From: an uncultured Muribaculaceae bacterium
GTDB taxonomy: Bacteria > Bacteroidota > Bacteroidia > Bacteroidales > Muribaculaceae
Direction of reading: 5' to 3'
Assembly (NCBI GenBank): GCA_910586995.1
Contig: CAJUKZ010000001.1
Span: 310,001 to 374,000 of the forward strand
Length of the DNA: 64,000 nt
Both the position numbers and the translations under genes were made by a program. Below are positions 50,542 through 58,907 of the stretch, piece by piece. Position 1 is the stretch's first letter, and every line of letters starts with the position of its first letter. The notes beneath the pieces were generated by a model. The model was not told where the DNA came from, ran no database searches, and saw nothing but the letters and a program-made list of their open reading frames with translations.

Positions 50542-50570
50542 CAAAGTTACGCTTTTTTTCCGATATACAA
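50542..50570 (-). promoter_or_regulatory. Promoter of spt
   Basis: On the minus strand: TTG (50568-50570), 18 bases, TAACTTTG (50542-50549). The -7 box is exact; the spacing is one or two bases short of the others in this window. Confidence 0.55.
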
Positions 50571-50643
50571 TACAATCCGGCCGAGATGTTTACATTTATT
50601 ATTAAGCAAGTACTGTTCTGATCAAGCTTTTTTGTCAAAATAA

Positions 50644-50664
50644 AAATCCCCATAGCGGGGATTT
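50644..50664 (-). terminator. Terminator of the repeat-protein gene
   Basis: AAATCCCC (50644-50651) pairs with GGGGATTT (50657-50664) around a five-base loop, followed on the minus strand by TTATTTTGAC. It lies 5 bases after the stop at 50670. Confidence 0.8.
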
Positions 50665-50669
50665 GGATG

Positions 50670-51644
50670 TCAGTTGCCGAACGACAGAGTTGTGTAGTAG
50701 TTGAGCGCTCCACCCGAAGTGTATTGTGGCGCGAAAGTGAGGCTCACGAACTGACCGTTGTTTCCGAACCATGACGCAGAGATGCTGCCTCCCGAATTGT
50801 CGAACTCGACAGGTGCGCCGTAGAGGTTGACCAAGCGTCCGTATGCGCTGTTGTATCGGCCCATGTCTGAATACGGTGTGGCGTATACGAATTGCGATGC
50901 CGCAAGTCCGCCTCCACTGTAATATAAGGTAGCGTCGGGCCATATCAGATTCAGTTGCGGAACATTGGTCAGGTATACCATGTCGTTGCCATATCCGCTG
51001 ACATTATACCCGCTGTTGACAAGGGCATTGATCGACAGACTTATGGTAGTGCCGAAAGTCACGCCCAATATGGTGCTGAGTCTTGGGTAGCGGCCTACCG
51101 GATGCCAGGAAGGAGGAGGCAACGGGCGGCGGAATGGACGTACCGGTGGCATATGCGGGCGCATTGGCAGACCTGCGTGGGGAGGCCGTACGGGATGCGA
51201 CGGTCTTGGCGGCTGAGAAGGATGGTGCGGAGCGGATGGTCTTGCAGGCTGATGCGGGCGGTTGGGTGCGGATGGCCTGTCGGGTCTTACATTTGCGCCA
51301 GGTCTGACACCATCGGGTCTTTGCGGGCGCTGGTTGCTATGGTTTCCGTTGGCTCCGGGTCTCTGCGGGCGCTGGTTGTTATGGTTTCCGTTGGCTCCGG
51401 GTCTTTGCGGACGCTGGTTGCTATGGTTTCCATTGGCTCCGGGTCTCTGCGGGCGTTGGTTGTTATGGTTTCCGTTGGTTCCGGGTCTTTGCGGGCGTTG
51501 GTTGTTGTGCCTGTTTTGGCGTGATGGCCTTTCATGACGGTTGTTCCGGTCAGGTATCTGTGACGCTGCAGCCTCAAACAATGGAGTTGTACATATGGCA
51601 GCGGATACAAACAGAGCGGTGATGGTGCGTATTATTGTTCTCAT
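50670..51644 (-). CDS. Secreted Pro/Arg/Asn-rich repeat protein
   Basis: A 324-residue protein of unknown function. A signal peptide (about 1-28) is followed by a low-complexity region. First come five copies of a 14-residue unit (HNNQRPQRPGANGN and variants, about 44-110), then a Pro/His/Arg-rich stretch (to about 180) with PSxPxRP patterns. The C-terminal 140 residues form an ordered domain: STILGVTFGTTISLSINALV, NVPQLNLIWPDATLYYSGG, GRLVNLYGAPVEFDNSGG. The disordered basic part may span the envelope or bind an acidic polymer; this is a guess. Single gene with terminator at 50644-50664. Confidence 0.85.
   Translation of the reverse strand: MRTIIRTITALFVSAAICTTPLFEAAASQIPDRNNRHERPSRQNRHNNQRPQRPGTNGNHNNQRPQRPGANGNHSNQRPQRPGANGNHNNQRPQRPGANGNHSNQRPQRPDGVRPGANVRPDRPSAPNRPHQPARPSAPHHPSQPPRPSHPVRPPHAGLPMRPHMPPVRPFRRPLPPPSWHPVGRYPRLSTILGVTFGTTISLSINALVNSGYNVSGYGNDMVYLTNVPQLNLIWPDATLYYSGGGLAASQFVYATPYSDMGRYNSAYGRLVNLYGAPVEFDNSGGSISASWFGNNGQFVSLTFAPQYTSGGALNYYTTLSFGN
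51315..51524 (-). repeat. Five in-frame 42-bp tandem repeats
   Basis: GGGTCT-led units begin at 51315, 51357, 51399, 51441 and 51483, exactly 42 bases apart and differing at a few positions. Each encodes 14 residues, with H-N-N and H-S-N versions alternating. There are no spacers, so it is not a CRISPR array. Confidence 0.92.
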
Positions 51645-51678
51645 GATGTTCCGGTTTTTAACAGGATATAAAAATAAA

Positions 51679-51718
51679 AAAGGCGTTCCCTATTTTGTTT
51701 AGAATAGAAAAAGCCTTT
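51679..51718 (-). terminator. Terminator of meaB-DUF1573
   Basis: AAAGGC (51679-51684) pairs with GCCTTT (51713-51718), with an inner CTATT/AATAG stem. On the minus strand it ends in TTTTTTATTTTTAT, a strong T-run. Confidence 0.75.
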
Positions 51719-51773
51719 ATGGTTTAAAACAGATATTGAATCCGTATCAGATGCCTGGACCGTAGGAGTTATG

Positions 51774-52184
51774 CTATTTCTTCCCTGGAATTACTGTCCC
51801 TGATATACGCAGACTTATGCGTTTGTTGTTCGGATCGTTGGTGCGTACCTTTATGGTTTTATCGAATTCTCCGGGCCGGTTTTGGGGAAGATAGGTTACT
51901 GATATTGTCCCTTTCTTGCCGGGGCGCACAGGTTCGGGAGAGTATTTTGGCTTTGTGCATCCGCATGAGGCCGTAGCTGAGACGATCACTAAGGGAGCAT
52001 CGCCATTGTTGGTGAATTCAAATATATGTGTCACCGGACCGCGGTCTTCGTATATGTTGCCGAAGTCGTGGCTTGTCTGTTCAAATTCGATTTTTGAGGC
52101 CGGTTTTTTGCCTGCTGCATCTGCCTGAACCGACGAAAGGATCATTATCAGCAGTGCTCCGGTAAGGGAGAGTAGATGTTTCAT
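51774..52184 (-). CDS. DUF1573 secreted protein
   Basis: A 136-residue protein. A signal peptide (to about ADAA24) precedes an Ig-like DUF1573 domain: FEQTSHDFGNIYEDRGPVTH, IFEFTNNGDAPLVIVSATASCGCTKP and ISVTYLPQNRPGEFDKTIKV. The SCGCT motif is typical of the family, which is widespread and uncharacterised in Bacteroidota. Its start overlaps the meaB stop by one base (TGATG), so translation is coupled, though a functional link to MeaB is not evident. Confidence 0.9.
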   Translation of the reverse strand: MKHLLSLTGALLIMILSSVQADAAGKKPASKIEFEQTSHDFGNIYEDRGPVTHIFEFTNNGDAPLVIVSATASCGCTKPKYSPEPVRPGKKGTISVTYLPQNRPGEFDKTIKVRTNDPNNKRISLRISGTVIPGKK

Positions 52185-53287
52185 CAGTGATTGTTTTTAA
52201 GATTGTTGAAATAGAACTGAAGCACATCGCGGGCGGCGATGAATGAACTCAACTTGTTGTCGAGCACACGTGCCTCACAGTCGGCGAGCATTGTCTCTAC
52301 GCTCGGATCGCGGTAGAAGTGATTGCGCAGGCTTTCATCGATTGATTCGAACATCCAGTATCGGGCCTGGTTGCGGCGTTTATGCTCGAAATAGCCGTTT
52401 GCGGTCACGAAAGCGAAGTAGCGGTCTATCATGTCCCACACCTGGTCGATGCCGATTTCGTAATATCCGGAGTAGGTGAGTACTTCCGGTGTCCATCCCG
52501 ATTCGGTGGGCGGGAACAGGCGCAGGGCACTGCGGAACTGTGCCTGAGCCAGACGGGCGCGGTCTATGTTGTCTCCGTCGGCCTTGTTGATTACGATTCC
52601 GTCGGCCATCTCCATGATACCTCGTTTTATGCCCTGTAGTTCGTCGCCTGTGCCGGCAAGCTGTATCAGCAGGAAGAAGTCCACCATAGAGTGTACGGCA
52701 GTCTCGCTTTGGCCGACGCCCACAGTCTCCACGAATATATTGTTGTAGCCGGCAGCCTCGCAGAGCACTATTGTCTCGCGTGTCTTGCGGGCCACTCCGC
52801 CGAGCGATCCTGCCGATGGGCTGGGGCGGATGAAAGCATCTGGATGTACAGCGAGTTTCTCCATTCGGGTCTTGTCGCCGAGTATACTGCCCTTGGTGCG
52901 CTCGCTTGACGGGTCTATAGCCAGAACGGCGAGTTTGCCTCCGTTTTTGAGTACGTGAAGTCCGAAAACGTCGATGGATGTGCTCTTGCCCGCACCCGGG
53001 ACTCCGGTTATGCCTATGCGTCGGGAGTTGCCGGAATATGGCAGACATTTTTCTATCACTTCCTGGGCAACGGCCTGATGGGATTCCTGAAGACTCTCCA
53101 CAAGAGTGACTGCGCGCGACAACATGGTGACATCGCCTTTGAGAATACCTTCCACAAGTTCAGATGCTGAGGGCAGGCTCTTGCGCTTGGGGCGCAGGTG
53201 CGCATATGGATTTACTGATGGCGGCTGCGCCACACCGGAGTTGACGGTGAGTCCGGTGTATTCTATTGAGTTTTCGGGGTGTTCCAT
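52184..53287 (-). CDS. meaB: Methylmalonyl-CoA mutase-associated GTPase MeaB
   Basis: A 367-residue G3E GTPase that guards and reloads the B12 cofactor of methylmalonyl-CoA mutase. The P-loop is GITGVPGAGKSTSIDVFGLH. LAIDPSSERTKGSILGDKTR, FVETVGVGQSETAVHSMVD and the base-recognising VINKADGDN follow. In this group the mutase serves the succinate-to-propionate route, which fits the frdCAB operon in the same window. The mutase genes themselves are not here. Confidence 0.94.
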   Translation of the reverse strand: MEHPENSIEYTGLTVNSGVAQPPSVNPYAHLRPKRKSLPSASELVEGILKGDVTMLSRAVTLVESLQESHQAVAQEVIEKCLPYSGNSRRIGITGVPGAGKSTSIDVFGLHVLKNGGKLAVLAIDPSSERTKGSILGDKTRMEKLAVHPDAFIRPSPSAGSLGGVARKTRETIVLCEAAGYNNIFVETVGVGQSETAVHSMVDFFLLIQLAGTGDELQGIKRGIMEMADGIVINKADGDNIDRARLAQAQFRSALRLFPPTESGWTPEVLTYSGYYEIGIDQVWDMIDRYFAFVTANGYFEHKRRNQARYWMFESIDESLRNHFYRDPSVETMLADCEARVLDNKLSSFIAARDVLQFYFNNLKNNH

Positions 53288-53359
53288 GATAATAAAACGT
53301 CAAGGACAGGGCGGAGGTTCGGGCTTGTCTGTGGGTGTGAGAAGACAGGGGGATGATTA

Positions 53360-54364
53360 TTATATAAAGTCGACGCACATGCGCTTTATGGCCTTTGCCG
53401 GCGCTACGCCTCGGTAGAGTATGTCGTAGACACCTTCGAGTATGGGCATCGGTACTTTATATATTTTATTGATGTCGTGCATGCATTTGGTTCCGTAGTA
53501 GCCTTCGGCAGTCTGTTCCATTTCCATCCTTGCAGCGCGTACGGAGTAGCCGTTGCCTATCATCGAGCCGAAATTATGGTTGCGGCTGAAACGCGAGTAT
53601 GCCGTCACGAGCAGATCTCCGAGGTATACGCTCTCGCATATGCGCCTGTCTTCGCGGGGCGATGCGGCGTCGAGAAACAGACGCATCTCCCTGATAGAAT
53701 TGCTGACGGTCATGGCCAGCAGGTTATCGCCGCACTTCATGCCGTGGATTATGCCCGCAGCTATGCCGTAGACGTTCTTTAGCACAGCGGCAAATTCTAT
53801 ACCGGTGACGTCGGTCGATGTAATGGTGTGTATATTGTTGCCGCTGAGGCAGTGGGCGAAAGCCTCGGCGCGTGCTATGTCGTCGCATCCGATGGTCAGA
53901 TATGACGGACGGTCGAGTGCCACTTCCTCGGCGTGGCACGGACCTCCGATCACGGTGATGCGGTCGGGTGACACGCCGTAGTGTTTCTCCATATAGGAGG
54001 TTACGGGTTCATTGTCGTCGGGAACTATGCCTTTCACAGCCGACACTACGCACTTGCCTGAAATATCGGCGGTGAGCTTTGCCAGGTGTGACTTGAAGTA
54101 TGGAGAGGGCATCACCAGCAGCAGTGTGTCGGCCAGTTCTGCTGCCTCGTTTATGTCGCACGTGAAGTGTATGCGGTCGGTGTCGAACACTACGTCGGTG
54201 AGGTAGGCCGGATTGTGGCGCAGGCGCAGGAATTCGTCTATGCGGTCCTGACGGCGCATATACCATATTATGCTCGGACAATTGCGGAGCAGCAATTTCG
54301 CCAGTGCGGTGGCCCAACTGCCGCCGCCCATGACGGCTATTTTACCTGGATAATATTCAGACAT
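53360..54364 (-). CDS. gpsA: Glycerol-3-phosphate dehydrogenase [NAD(P)+]
   Basis: A 334-residue enzyme making sn-glycerol-3-phosphate for phospholipids. The NAD-binding loop is IAVMGGGSWATALAKLLL. VVSAVKGIVPDDNEPVTSYM, GGPCHAEEVALDRPSYLTIG and the catalytic-Lys region GIEFAAVLKNVYGIAAGIIH are present, with RSLN-region equivalents near SRFSRNHNFGSMIG. It follows lysS by 28 bases and is probably co-transcribed with it and with meaB. Confidence 0.94.
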   Translation of the reverse strand: MSEYYPGKIAVMGGGSWATALAKLLLRNCPSIIWYMRRQDRIDEFLRLRHNPAYLTDVVFDTDRIHFTCDINEAAELADTLLLVMPSPYFKSHLAKLTADISGKCVVSAVKGIVPDDNEPVTSYMEKHYGVSPDRITVIGGPCHAEEVALDRPSYLTIGCDDIARAEAFAHCLSGNNIHTITSTDVTGIEFAAVLKNVYGIAAGIIHGMKCGDNLLAMTVSNSIREMRLFLDAASPREDRRICESVYLGDLLVTAYSRFSRNHNFGSMIGNGYSVRAARMEMEQTAEGYYGTKCMHDINKIYKVPMPILEGVYDILYRGVAPAKAIKRMCVDFI

Positions 54365-54392
54365 GTCGTTGTTGTTCGGTTCTGATGGTAGG

Positions 54393-56123
54393 TTATTTGG
54401 CTGCGTTTTCGATCCACGCTGTCACGTCGTCGATGGCGGGGGCTTTGAGTCCGAGTTTGAATTTCTTGTTTATGCCGCACAGTTCTTGATGGAGTTTGCC
54501 GGCAGTCGCCGAAGCCAATGCCTCCACGGTCAGTATACCTGCTTTCTGAAGCGGGGCAACCCATTCCTGTTGCACGCCGATGGTTGTGTATGCTTCTTCC
54601 TTGTCGCGGCGCTGAACTTTCTCGGGGCGCATCTGCGGGAACAGCAATACTTCCTGTATGGTGCTCTGGCCGGTCATAAGCATCACCAGACGGTCCATAC
54701 CTATACCCATTCCTGAAGTAGGGGGCATGCCGTACTCGAGTGCGCGGATGAAGTCGTGATCGATGATCATAGCTTCATCATCGCCCTTTTCGGAAAGGCG
54801 CATCTGTTCTACGAAGCGTTCGTACTGGTCGATCGGGTCGTTCAACTCTGAATAAGCGTTTGCAAGCTCCTTGCCGTTCACCATAAGTTCGAAACGCTCG
54901 GTAAGCTCGGGATTGTTGCGGTGACGCTTTGTGAGCGGCGACATCTCTATCGGGTAGTCGATGATGAAAGTAGGTTGTATGTAGTTGCCCTCGCACTTCT
55001 CGCCGAATATCTCGTCGATAAGTTTGCCCTTGCCCATTGAAGGTTCTACCTCAATGCCAAGGTCGGCGCAAACCTTACGCAGCGCATCTTCATCCATTCC
55101 TGTGATATCCACACCTGTGAACTCACGTATGGCATCGATCATGGTCACACGTCTGTAAGGGGCTTTGAAGTCGATCTCGTGTTCGCCGACTTTCACCTTG
55201 GTAGTTCCGTTCACGGCGATGGCTATGCGTTCGAGCATTTTTTCGGTGAACTCCATCATCCAGTTGTAGTCCTTGTAGCTCACGTATATCTCCATACATG
55301 TGAACTCGGGATTGTGTGTGCGGTCCATACCCTCGTTGCGGAAGTTCTTCGAGAACTCGTAAACACCTTCAAAACCACCTACGATGAGGCGCTTGAGATA
55401 CAGTTCGTCGGCGATACGCAGATACAGCGGAATATCGAGCGCGTTGTGGTGTGTTATGAACGGACGGGCACTCGCTCCACCGGGGATGCTCTGTAGAATG
55501 GGTGTCTCGACCTCAATATATCCGTTCTCGTTGAAGTACTCGCGCATGGTGTTGTAGACACGTGTGCGTTTAAGGAATATATCCTTTGCACCTTCGTTCA
55601 CAATAAGGTCCACATAGCGGCGACGATAGCGCAGCTCGGGATCTTCGAATCCATCGTAGGTGACGCCATCCTTCACCTTTACTATAGGCAGCGGACGGAG
55701 CGATTTGCCAAGGACGGTAAGCTCTTGGGCGTGTACGGATATTTCGCCTGTCTGGGTGCGGAACACGTAGCCTTTCACACCTACGAAGTCGCCTATGTCG
55801 AGCAGCTTCTTGAACACGGTGTTGTACATCTCCTTATCTTCTCCGGGGCATATTTCGTCGCGCGATACATATATCTGTATGCGTCCGGTGGAGTCTTTAA
55901 GTTCCATGAACGATGCCTTGCCCATTATGCGTCGGCTCATTATTCGTCCGGCTACTGTGACTTCGCGTACAGGAGCGTCGTCGCTGAAAGTCTCCTTGAT
56001 CTCGTCGGCATGGCCGGTGACTACATATTCTGCTGCCGGATAGGGTTCAATGCCGGCGTTGCGAAGGGCTTCGAGCGATCCGCGTCGTACTATTTCCTGT
56101 TCTGAGAGTTCTAATGGATTCAT
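54393..56123 (-). CDS. lysS: Lysyl-tRNA synthetase, class II
   Basis: A 576-residue enzyme. The N-terminal OB-fold anticodon-binding domain spans about 55-150 (VTVAGRIMSRRIMGKASFME, KGYVFRTQTGEISVHAQEL). Class II motif 1 lies near 190, motif 2 in FSKNFRNEGMDRTHNPEF, and motif 3 in MPPTSGMGIGMDRLVMLM. A C-terminal addition of about 70 residues (VQQEWVAPLQKAGILTVEAL...) resembles a helix-hairpin-helix module and is usual in Bacteroidales LysS. Confidence 0.95.
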   Translation of the reverse strand: MNPLELSEQEIVRRGSLEALRNAGIEPYPAAEYVVTGHADEIKETFSDDAPVREVTVAGRIMSRRIMGKASFMELKDSTGRIQIYVSRDEICPGEDKEMYNTVFKKLLDIGDFVGVKGYVFRTQTGEISVHAQELTVLGKSLRPLPIVKVKDGVTYDGFEDPELRYRRRYVDLIVNEGAKDIFLKRTRVYNTMREYFNENGYIEVETPILQSIPGGASARPFITHHNALDIPLYLRIADELYLKRLIVGGFEGVYEFSKNFRNEGMDRTHNPEFTCMEIYVSYKDYNWMMEFTEKMLERIAIAVNGTTKVKVGEHEIDFKAPYRRVTMIDAIREFTGVDITGMDEDALRKVCADLGIEVEPSMGKGKLIDEIFGEKCEGNYIQPTFIIDYPIEMSPLTKRHRNNPELTERFELMVNGKELANAYSELNDPIDQYERFVEQMRLSEKGDDEAMIIDHDFIRALEYGMPPTSGMGIGMDRLVMLMTGQSTIQEVLLFPQMRPEKVQRRDKEEAYTTIGVQQEWVAPLQKAGILTVEALASATAGKLHQELCGINKKFKLGLKAPAIDDVTAWIENAAK

Positions 56124-56169
56124 ATATGATGAAGCGTTGTGTTTGGCTTATATTATGTTTTGTAGTCCG

Positions 56170-56177
56170 CAAAGTTA
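56170..56177 (-). promoter_or_regulatory. -7 box of lysS
   Basis: TAACTTTG on the minus strand, 46 bases before the ATG at 56123. No good -33 element was found. Confidence 0.5.
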
Positions 56178-56261
56178 GTAAAATTATAAGGATTAGGTAA
56201 AATATGGCGTGTTAAAACGTTAAAAATACGCGACATCACCATTGTAGATAAAAATAATTAG

Positions 56262-56269
56262 TATATTTG
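56262..56269 (+). promoter_or_regulatory. -7 box upstream of the long leader
   Basis: TATATTTG on the plus strand, with a TTG 17 bases upstream (slightly short). It predicts transcription from about 56275, nearly 300 bases before the next start codon. Confidence 0.5.
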
Positions 56270-56274
56270 CGCCG

Positions 56275-56569
56275 CTTGAAATAAAAACTATAGAGGATTC
56301 GCCCGACAGGCACAGCCTGATTGATTAGATTGAGGATTCAAATACCATGCGGAATCAGGCCGGCAGATGTCAGACATGTTGTCTACATGTTTTATTGAGA
56401 GGATAGATAGTAAAAAAATAAGGATTAATAGTAAAATCACATTGCATTTGTCATATCTGCGTCAGGTATTTCCTGCGCAGGATTGTCAGCTACATGTTGA
56501 GCTTCATATCTGATATATTATACCTGACGATATACCAATTACTTACATTAACTTAAATTATTCATCTCT
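56275..56569 (+). other. Long structured 5' leader or small RNA
   Basis: No reading frame of note. Two structured zones are visible. (1) GCCTGATT (56315-56322) pairs with AATCAGGC (56353-56360), and GAGGATTC occurs twice (56293-56300, 56332-56339). (2) GTCAGGTAT (56461-56469) pairs perfectly with ATACCTGAC (56520-56528) and encloses TCCT/AGGA (56471-56482), AGCT/AGCT (56488-56503) and ATAT/ATAT (56506-56516) small stems, a multi-branched shape. It ends 41 bases before the ATG at 56570. It could be a cis-acting leader or a separate small RNA. Confidence 0.5.
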
Positions 56570-57445
56570 ATGAAAAAACTTTTACTTACATGTGCATGTG
56601 CCGCAATGGGCGCAATGGTAATGAATGCTCAAAAGAGCAGTACTCCTATCACAGTGACAAGCGGTTGGAATGCTGATGCAATCTGCGAGGATATCAGTAA
56701 GGAACCTACTGGATCTACCGCACGCGAGACACATCCCTGGCTTGATACGCACCACAGTTGCTTCCTTGTTGTTGATGGACTTGATGTGGAAGACGGTATG
56801 GGACTCCCTGAGGATCTTAAAGTAACATCACGCAATGGTTACAATTATCAACTTGGTCCGGCTGCTGGAAACAACTGCTTCTATATGGCTAAGGGTGGTG
56901 ATGATCCCTCTACCTCAACCCTTGTATTCTCTACCCCGGCTTCAGGCACACACATCGGAATGCTTTGCGTTGGAGCGAATGAAGATACTAATCTGAAGTA
57001 TCCGTGCTTTACCGTTACCCTTAATTATACTGATGGTACATCCGATGATTGTGGCGAATTTATACTCCCCGGTTGGTGTAATGAAGCTACCACTGATTAT
57101 GCTGTAAGGTATACTCACCGTTTCCGTGCTACCGCCGGCAGCAATCCCGAACGTACTGCAGTGGCTATGACCGAGCGTCTTGCTCCTATTGCATCAGGCA
57201 AGCAGGTTAAATCCATGACCGTAACCTCTACAAGTGTCGAAGGCGAATGGGGTTGGGCTATGCCTACCATAATGGCTGTTACTGCTATTAATGATCTTAC
57301 CGGTATAACCGACATCGAAGCTGCTGAAGCAGAGGTAGAAGCTATATACACAATTGATGGTGTGCGTCGTGCCGACTATGTAAACGGACTCAACATCGTA
57401 AAGTACACCGACGGTTCAGTACGTAAGGTATACATCAATAAGTAA
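56570..57445 (+). CDS. Secreted protein with T9SS-like tail
   Basis: A 291-residue protein of unknown function. Signal peptide MKKLLLTCACAAMGAMVMNA, then a beta-rich domain with SGWNADAICEDISKEPTGST, STPASGTHIGMLCVGANEDT and WCNEATTDYAVRYTHRF (about 25-245), resembling a jelly-roll. The last 35 residues (AIYTIDGVRRADYVNGLNIV to RKVYINK) match the tail found on many secreted proteins of this group and likely direct export or anchoring by type IX secretion. It has an unusually long leader and its own terminator (57462-57512). Confidence 0.82.
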   Translation: MKKLLLTCACAAMGAMVMNAQKSSTPITVTSGWNADAICEDISKEPTGSTARETHPWLDTHHSCFLVVDGLDVEDGMGLPEDLKVTSRNGYNYQLGPAAGNNCFYMAKGGDDPSTSTLVFSTPASGTHIGMLCVGANEDTNLKYPCFTVTLNYTDGTSDDCGEFILPGWCNEATTDYAVRYTHRFRATAGSNPERTAVAMTERLAPIASGKQVKSMTVTSTSVEGEWGWAMPTIMAVTAINDLTGITDIEAAEAEVEAIYTIDGVRRADYVNGLNIVKYTDGSVRKVYINK

Positions 57446-57461
57446 TCTACTTCAATTCAAG

Positions 57462-57512
57462 AATAAGGGGGGACAAGTCCGGTATGTTCGGGTCTTGTCT
57501 CCCCTCCTTATT
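57462..57512 (+). terminator. Terminator of the 56570 gene
   Basis: AATAAGGGGGGACAAGTCC pairs with GGGTCTTGTCTCCCCTCC and TTATT with two bulges, leaving a loop near 57483. It ends in TTATTTGTTG. Confidence 0.8.
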
Positions 57513-57560
57513 TGTTGTACATAAGTGTTGGTTAAAAAAGAGTAAAAAGGCGCATTGTAC

Positions 57561-57591
57561 TTTGAATATTGTTTAAAAAGCCATACCTTGC
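57561..57591 (+). promoter_or_regulatory. Candidate promoter of the LRR lipoprotein
   Basis: TTTG (57561-57564), 19 bases, TACCTTGC (57584-57591). The spacing is right; the -7 box differs from TAnnTTTG at two positions. Confidence 0.4.
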
Positions 57592-57662
57592 GAAAAATAC
57601 CGCTTAATGAATTATTGTTGATGAACTTAAATTAATGCTATGTAAATTTAAACCTTAAATAA

Positions 57663-58787
57663 ATGAAAACTATGGGGTATCTATCAAGAATTAAAACGAT
57701 TAGTGTTGCTGTCTTTTTGGCAGTTTTAGGAGTGTCTTTATTTTCGTCTTGCGATGATAATGACGATGACTCGGGAGGTTCTGCAGCTATGCTTGATCAG
57801 GCGATTTTGTTTGAAGGTAAGTTGACTACCGGCGGTAGCTTCAGTAAGGATTTTATCCTCGATATAATCGGAGATACAAATATTGATGTACAGAATCCAC
57901 TTGAGGTTACAGTGGGTAACTATGGAATGCTCCGTTCCGCAGTCGGTGATAAAGCCGGTATTGTAGACCAACTGAAGGTGGCCGGACCTGTGGATGGCAC
58001 AGACCTTGCATTCATCAGCGAATGTTCGAGCTATGGAAAATTGCGATATGTGGACCTGTCAGGAGCACAACTTAAAGGAGACCGCTTGCCCGACAGATCT
58101 TTTGCATCCACATATGAGTACAAGGATGAATACGGAGCAATAGAGTTGTCATTGTTTGTGCCGCTCTACAGAGTCGTACTTCCGGCAGCGGTTAAAGAGA
58201 TCGGTAGCGAAGCTTTCTCGCATGTGTTGCTGACTGAGTTTGCAATGCCTGAATCGCTTGTGAAACTCAAATCCGGATGTTTTTCCAATTGTATGCTTTT
58301 AGGAGGGGAATTGAGTATTCCGGAGGGCGTTTCTGAAGTTCCGGATGAGGCATTCATGCGCACAAGTTCACTTGAGTCGATCGTTATTGCCGGAACGGTT
58401 GATAAGATCGGTGAGCAGGCGTTCTTTGGCACATCTGCGCGTTCTCTCACTATCTGCGAAGGAGTGAGGGAAATAGAGGAGGAGGCTTTTATGTCTTCGA
58501 GGCTTGAAGAAGTGAGTATACCTTCTACGCTGCAGCGGATAGAACCGTTGGCTTTCGGCAACATGGACAGGCTGAAAACTATACGCACGTCTGCTGTGAA
58601 TCCGCCGGATGCCGCCAATCATGGAGAAGATTTTGATAGTCCGTCAGGCAAGTGCTATCCTGATGCCTTCGGCGATGACAAATGGTTTGATTCTACCCCG
58701 CATACAGTGGTTGTATATGTGCCCGACGGCGCAGCCGATAAATATGCATCGTCGCGCGGGTGGGATTGGTTCTCGGACTTCCGCTGA
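57663..58787 (+). CDS. BspA-like leucine-rich-repeat lipoprotein
   Basis: A 374-residue protein. The lipoprotein signal ends SLFSSC with Cys30, then DDNDDDSGG. Residues ~75-130 form a short beta region (YGKLRYVDLSGAQL). From about 165 come five or six LRR_5-type units of 22-24 residues (EIGSEAFSHVLLTEFAMPES, VPDEAFMRTSSLESIVIAG, KIGEQAFFGTSARSLTI, EIEEEAFMSSRLEEVSIPS, RIEPLAFGNMDRLKTI). The end (HTVVVYVPDGAADKYASS) is a usual cap of these proteins. BspA-type proteins often bind host matrix or other cells; the partner here is unknown. Single gene. Confidence 0.88.
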   Translation: MKTMGYLSRIKTISVAVFLAVLGVSLFSSCDDNDDDSGGSAAMLDQAILFEGKLTTGGSFSKDFILDIIGDTNIDVQNPLEVTVGNYGMLRSAVGDKAGIVDQLKVAGPVDGTDLAFISECSSYGKLRYVDLSGAQLKGDRLPDRSFASTYEYKDEYGAIELSLFVPLYRVVLPAAVKEIGSEAFSHVLLTEFAMPESLVKLKSGCFSNCMLLGGELSIPEGVSEVPDEAFMRTSSLESIVIAGTVDKIGEQAFFGTSARSLTICEGVREIEEEAFMSSRLEEVSIPSTLQRIEPLAFGNMDRLKTIRTSAVNPPDAANHGEDFDSPSGKCYPDAFGDDKWFDSTPHTVVVYVPDGAADKYASSRGWDWFSDFR

Positions 58788-58841
58788 ATCTGCGGTTGAA
58801 GTTGTCGCCGGTTTTACGTCATAAATTTTTGTCTAATAAAA

Positions 58842-58873
58842 TTTGTCGGATAGGAATTTGTTATTTATTTTTG
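58842..58873 (+). promoter_or_regulatory. Promoter of the SPFH operon
   Basis: TTTG (58842-58845), 20 bases, TATTTTTG (58866-58873). It is a full consensus match, 35 bases before the ATG at 58908. Confidence 0.75.
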
Positions 58874-58907
58874 CGATAGAAAAACAATATCAAAATAATA
58901 TCACATT

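Noticed and set aside
51315..51524. CRISPR-like array of evenly spaced repeats
   Set aside because: Units are contiguous 42-bp in-frame coding repeats with no unique spacers and no cas genes nearby.
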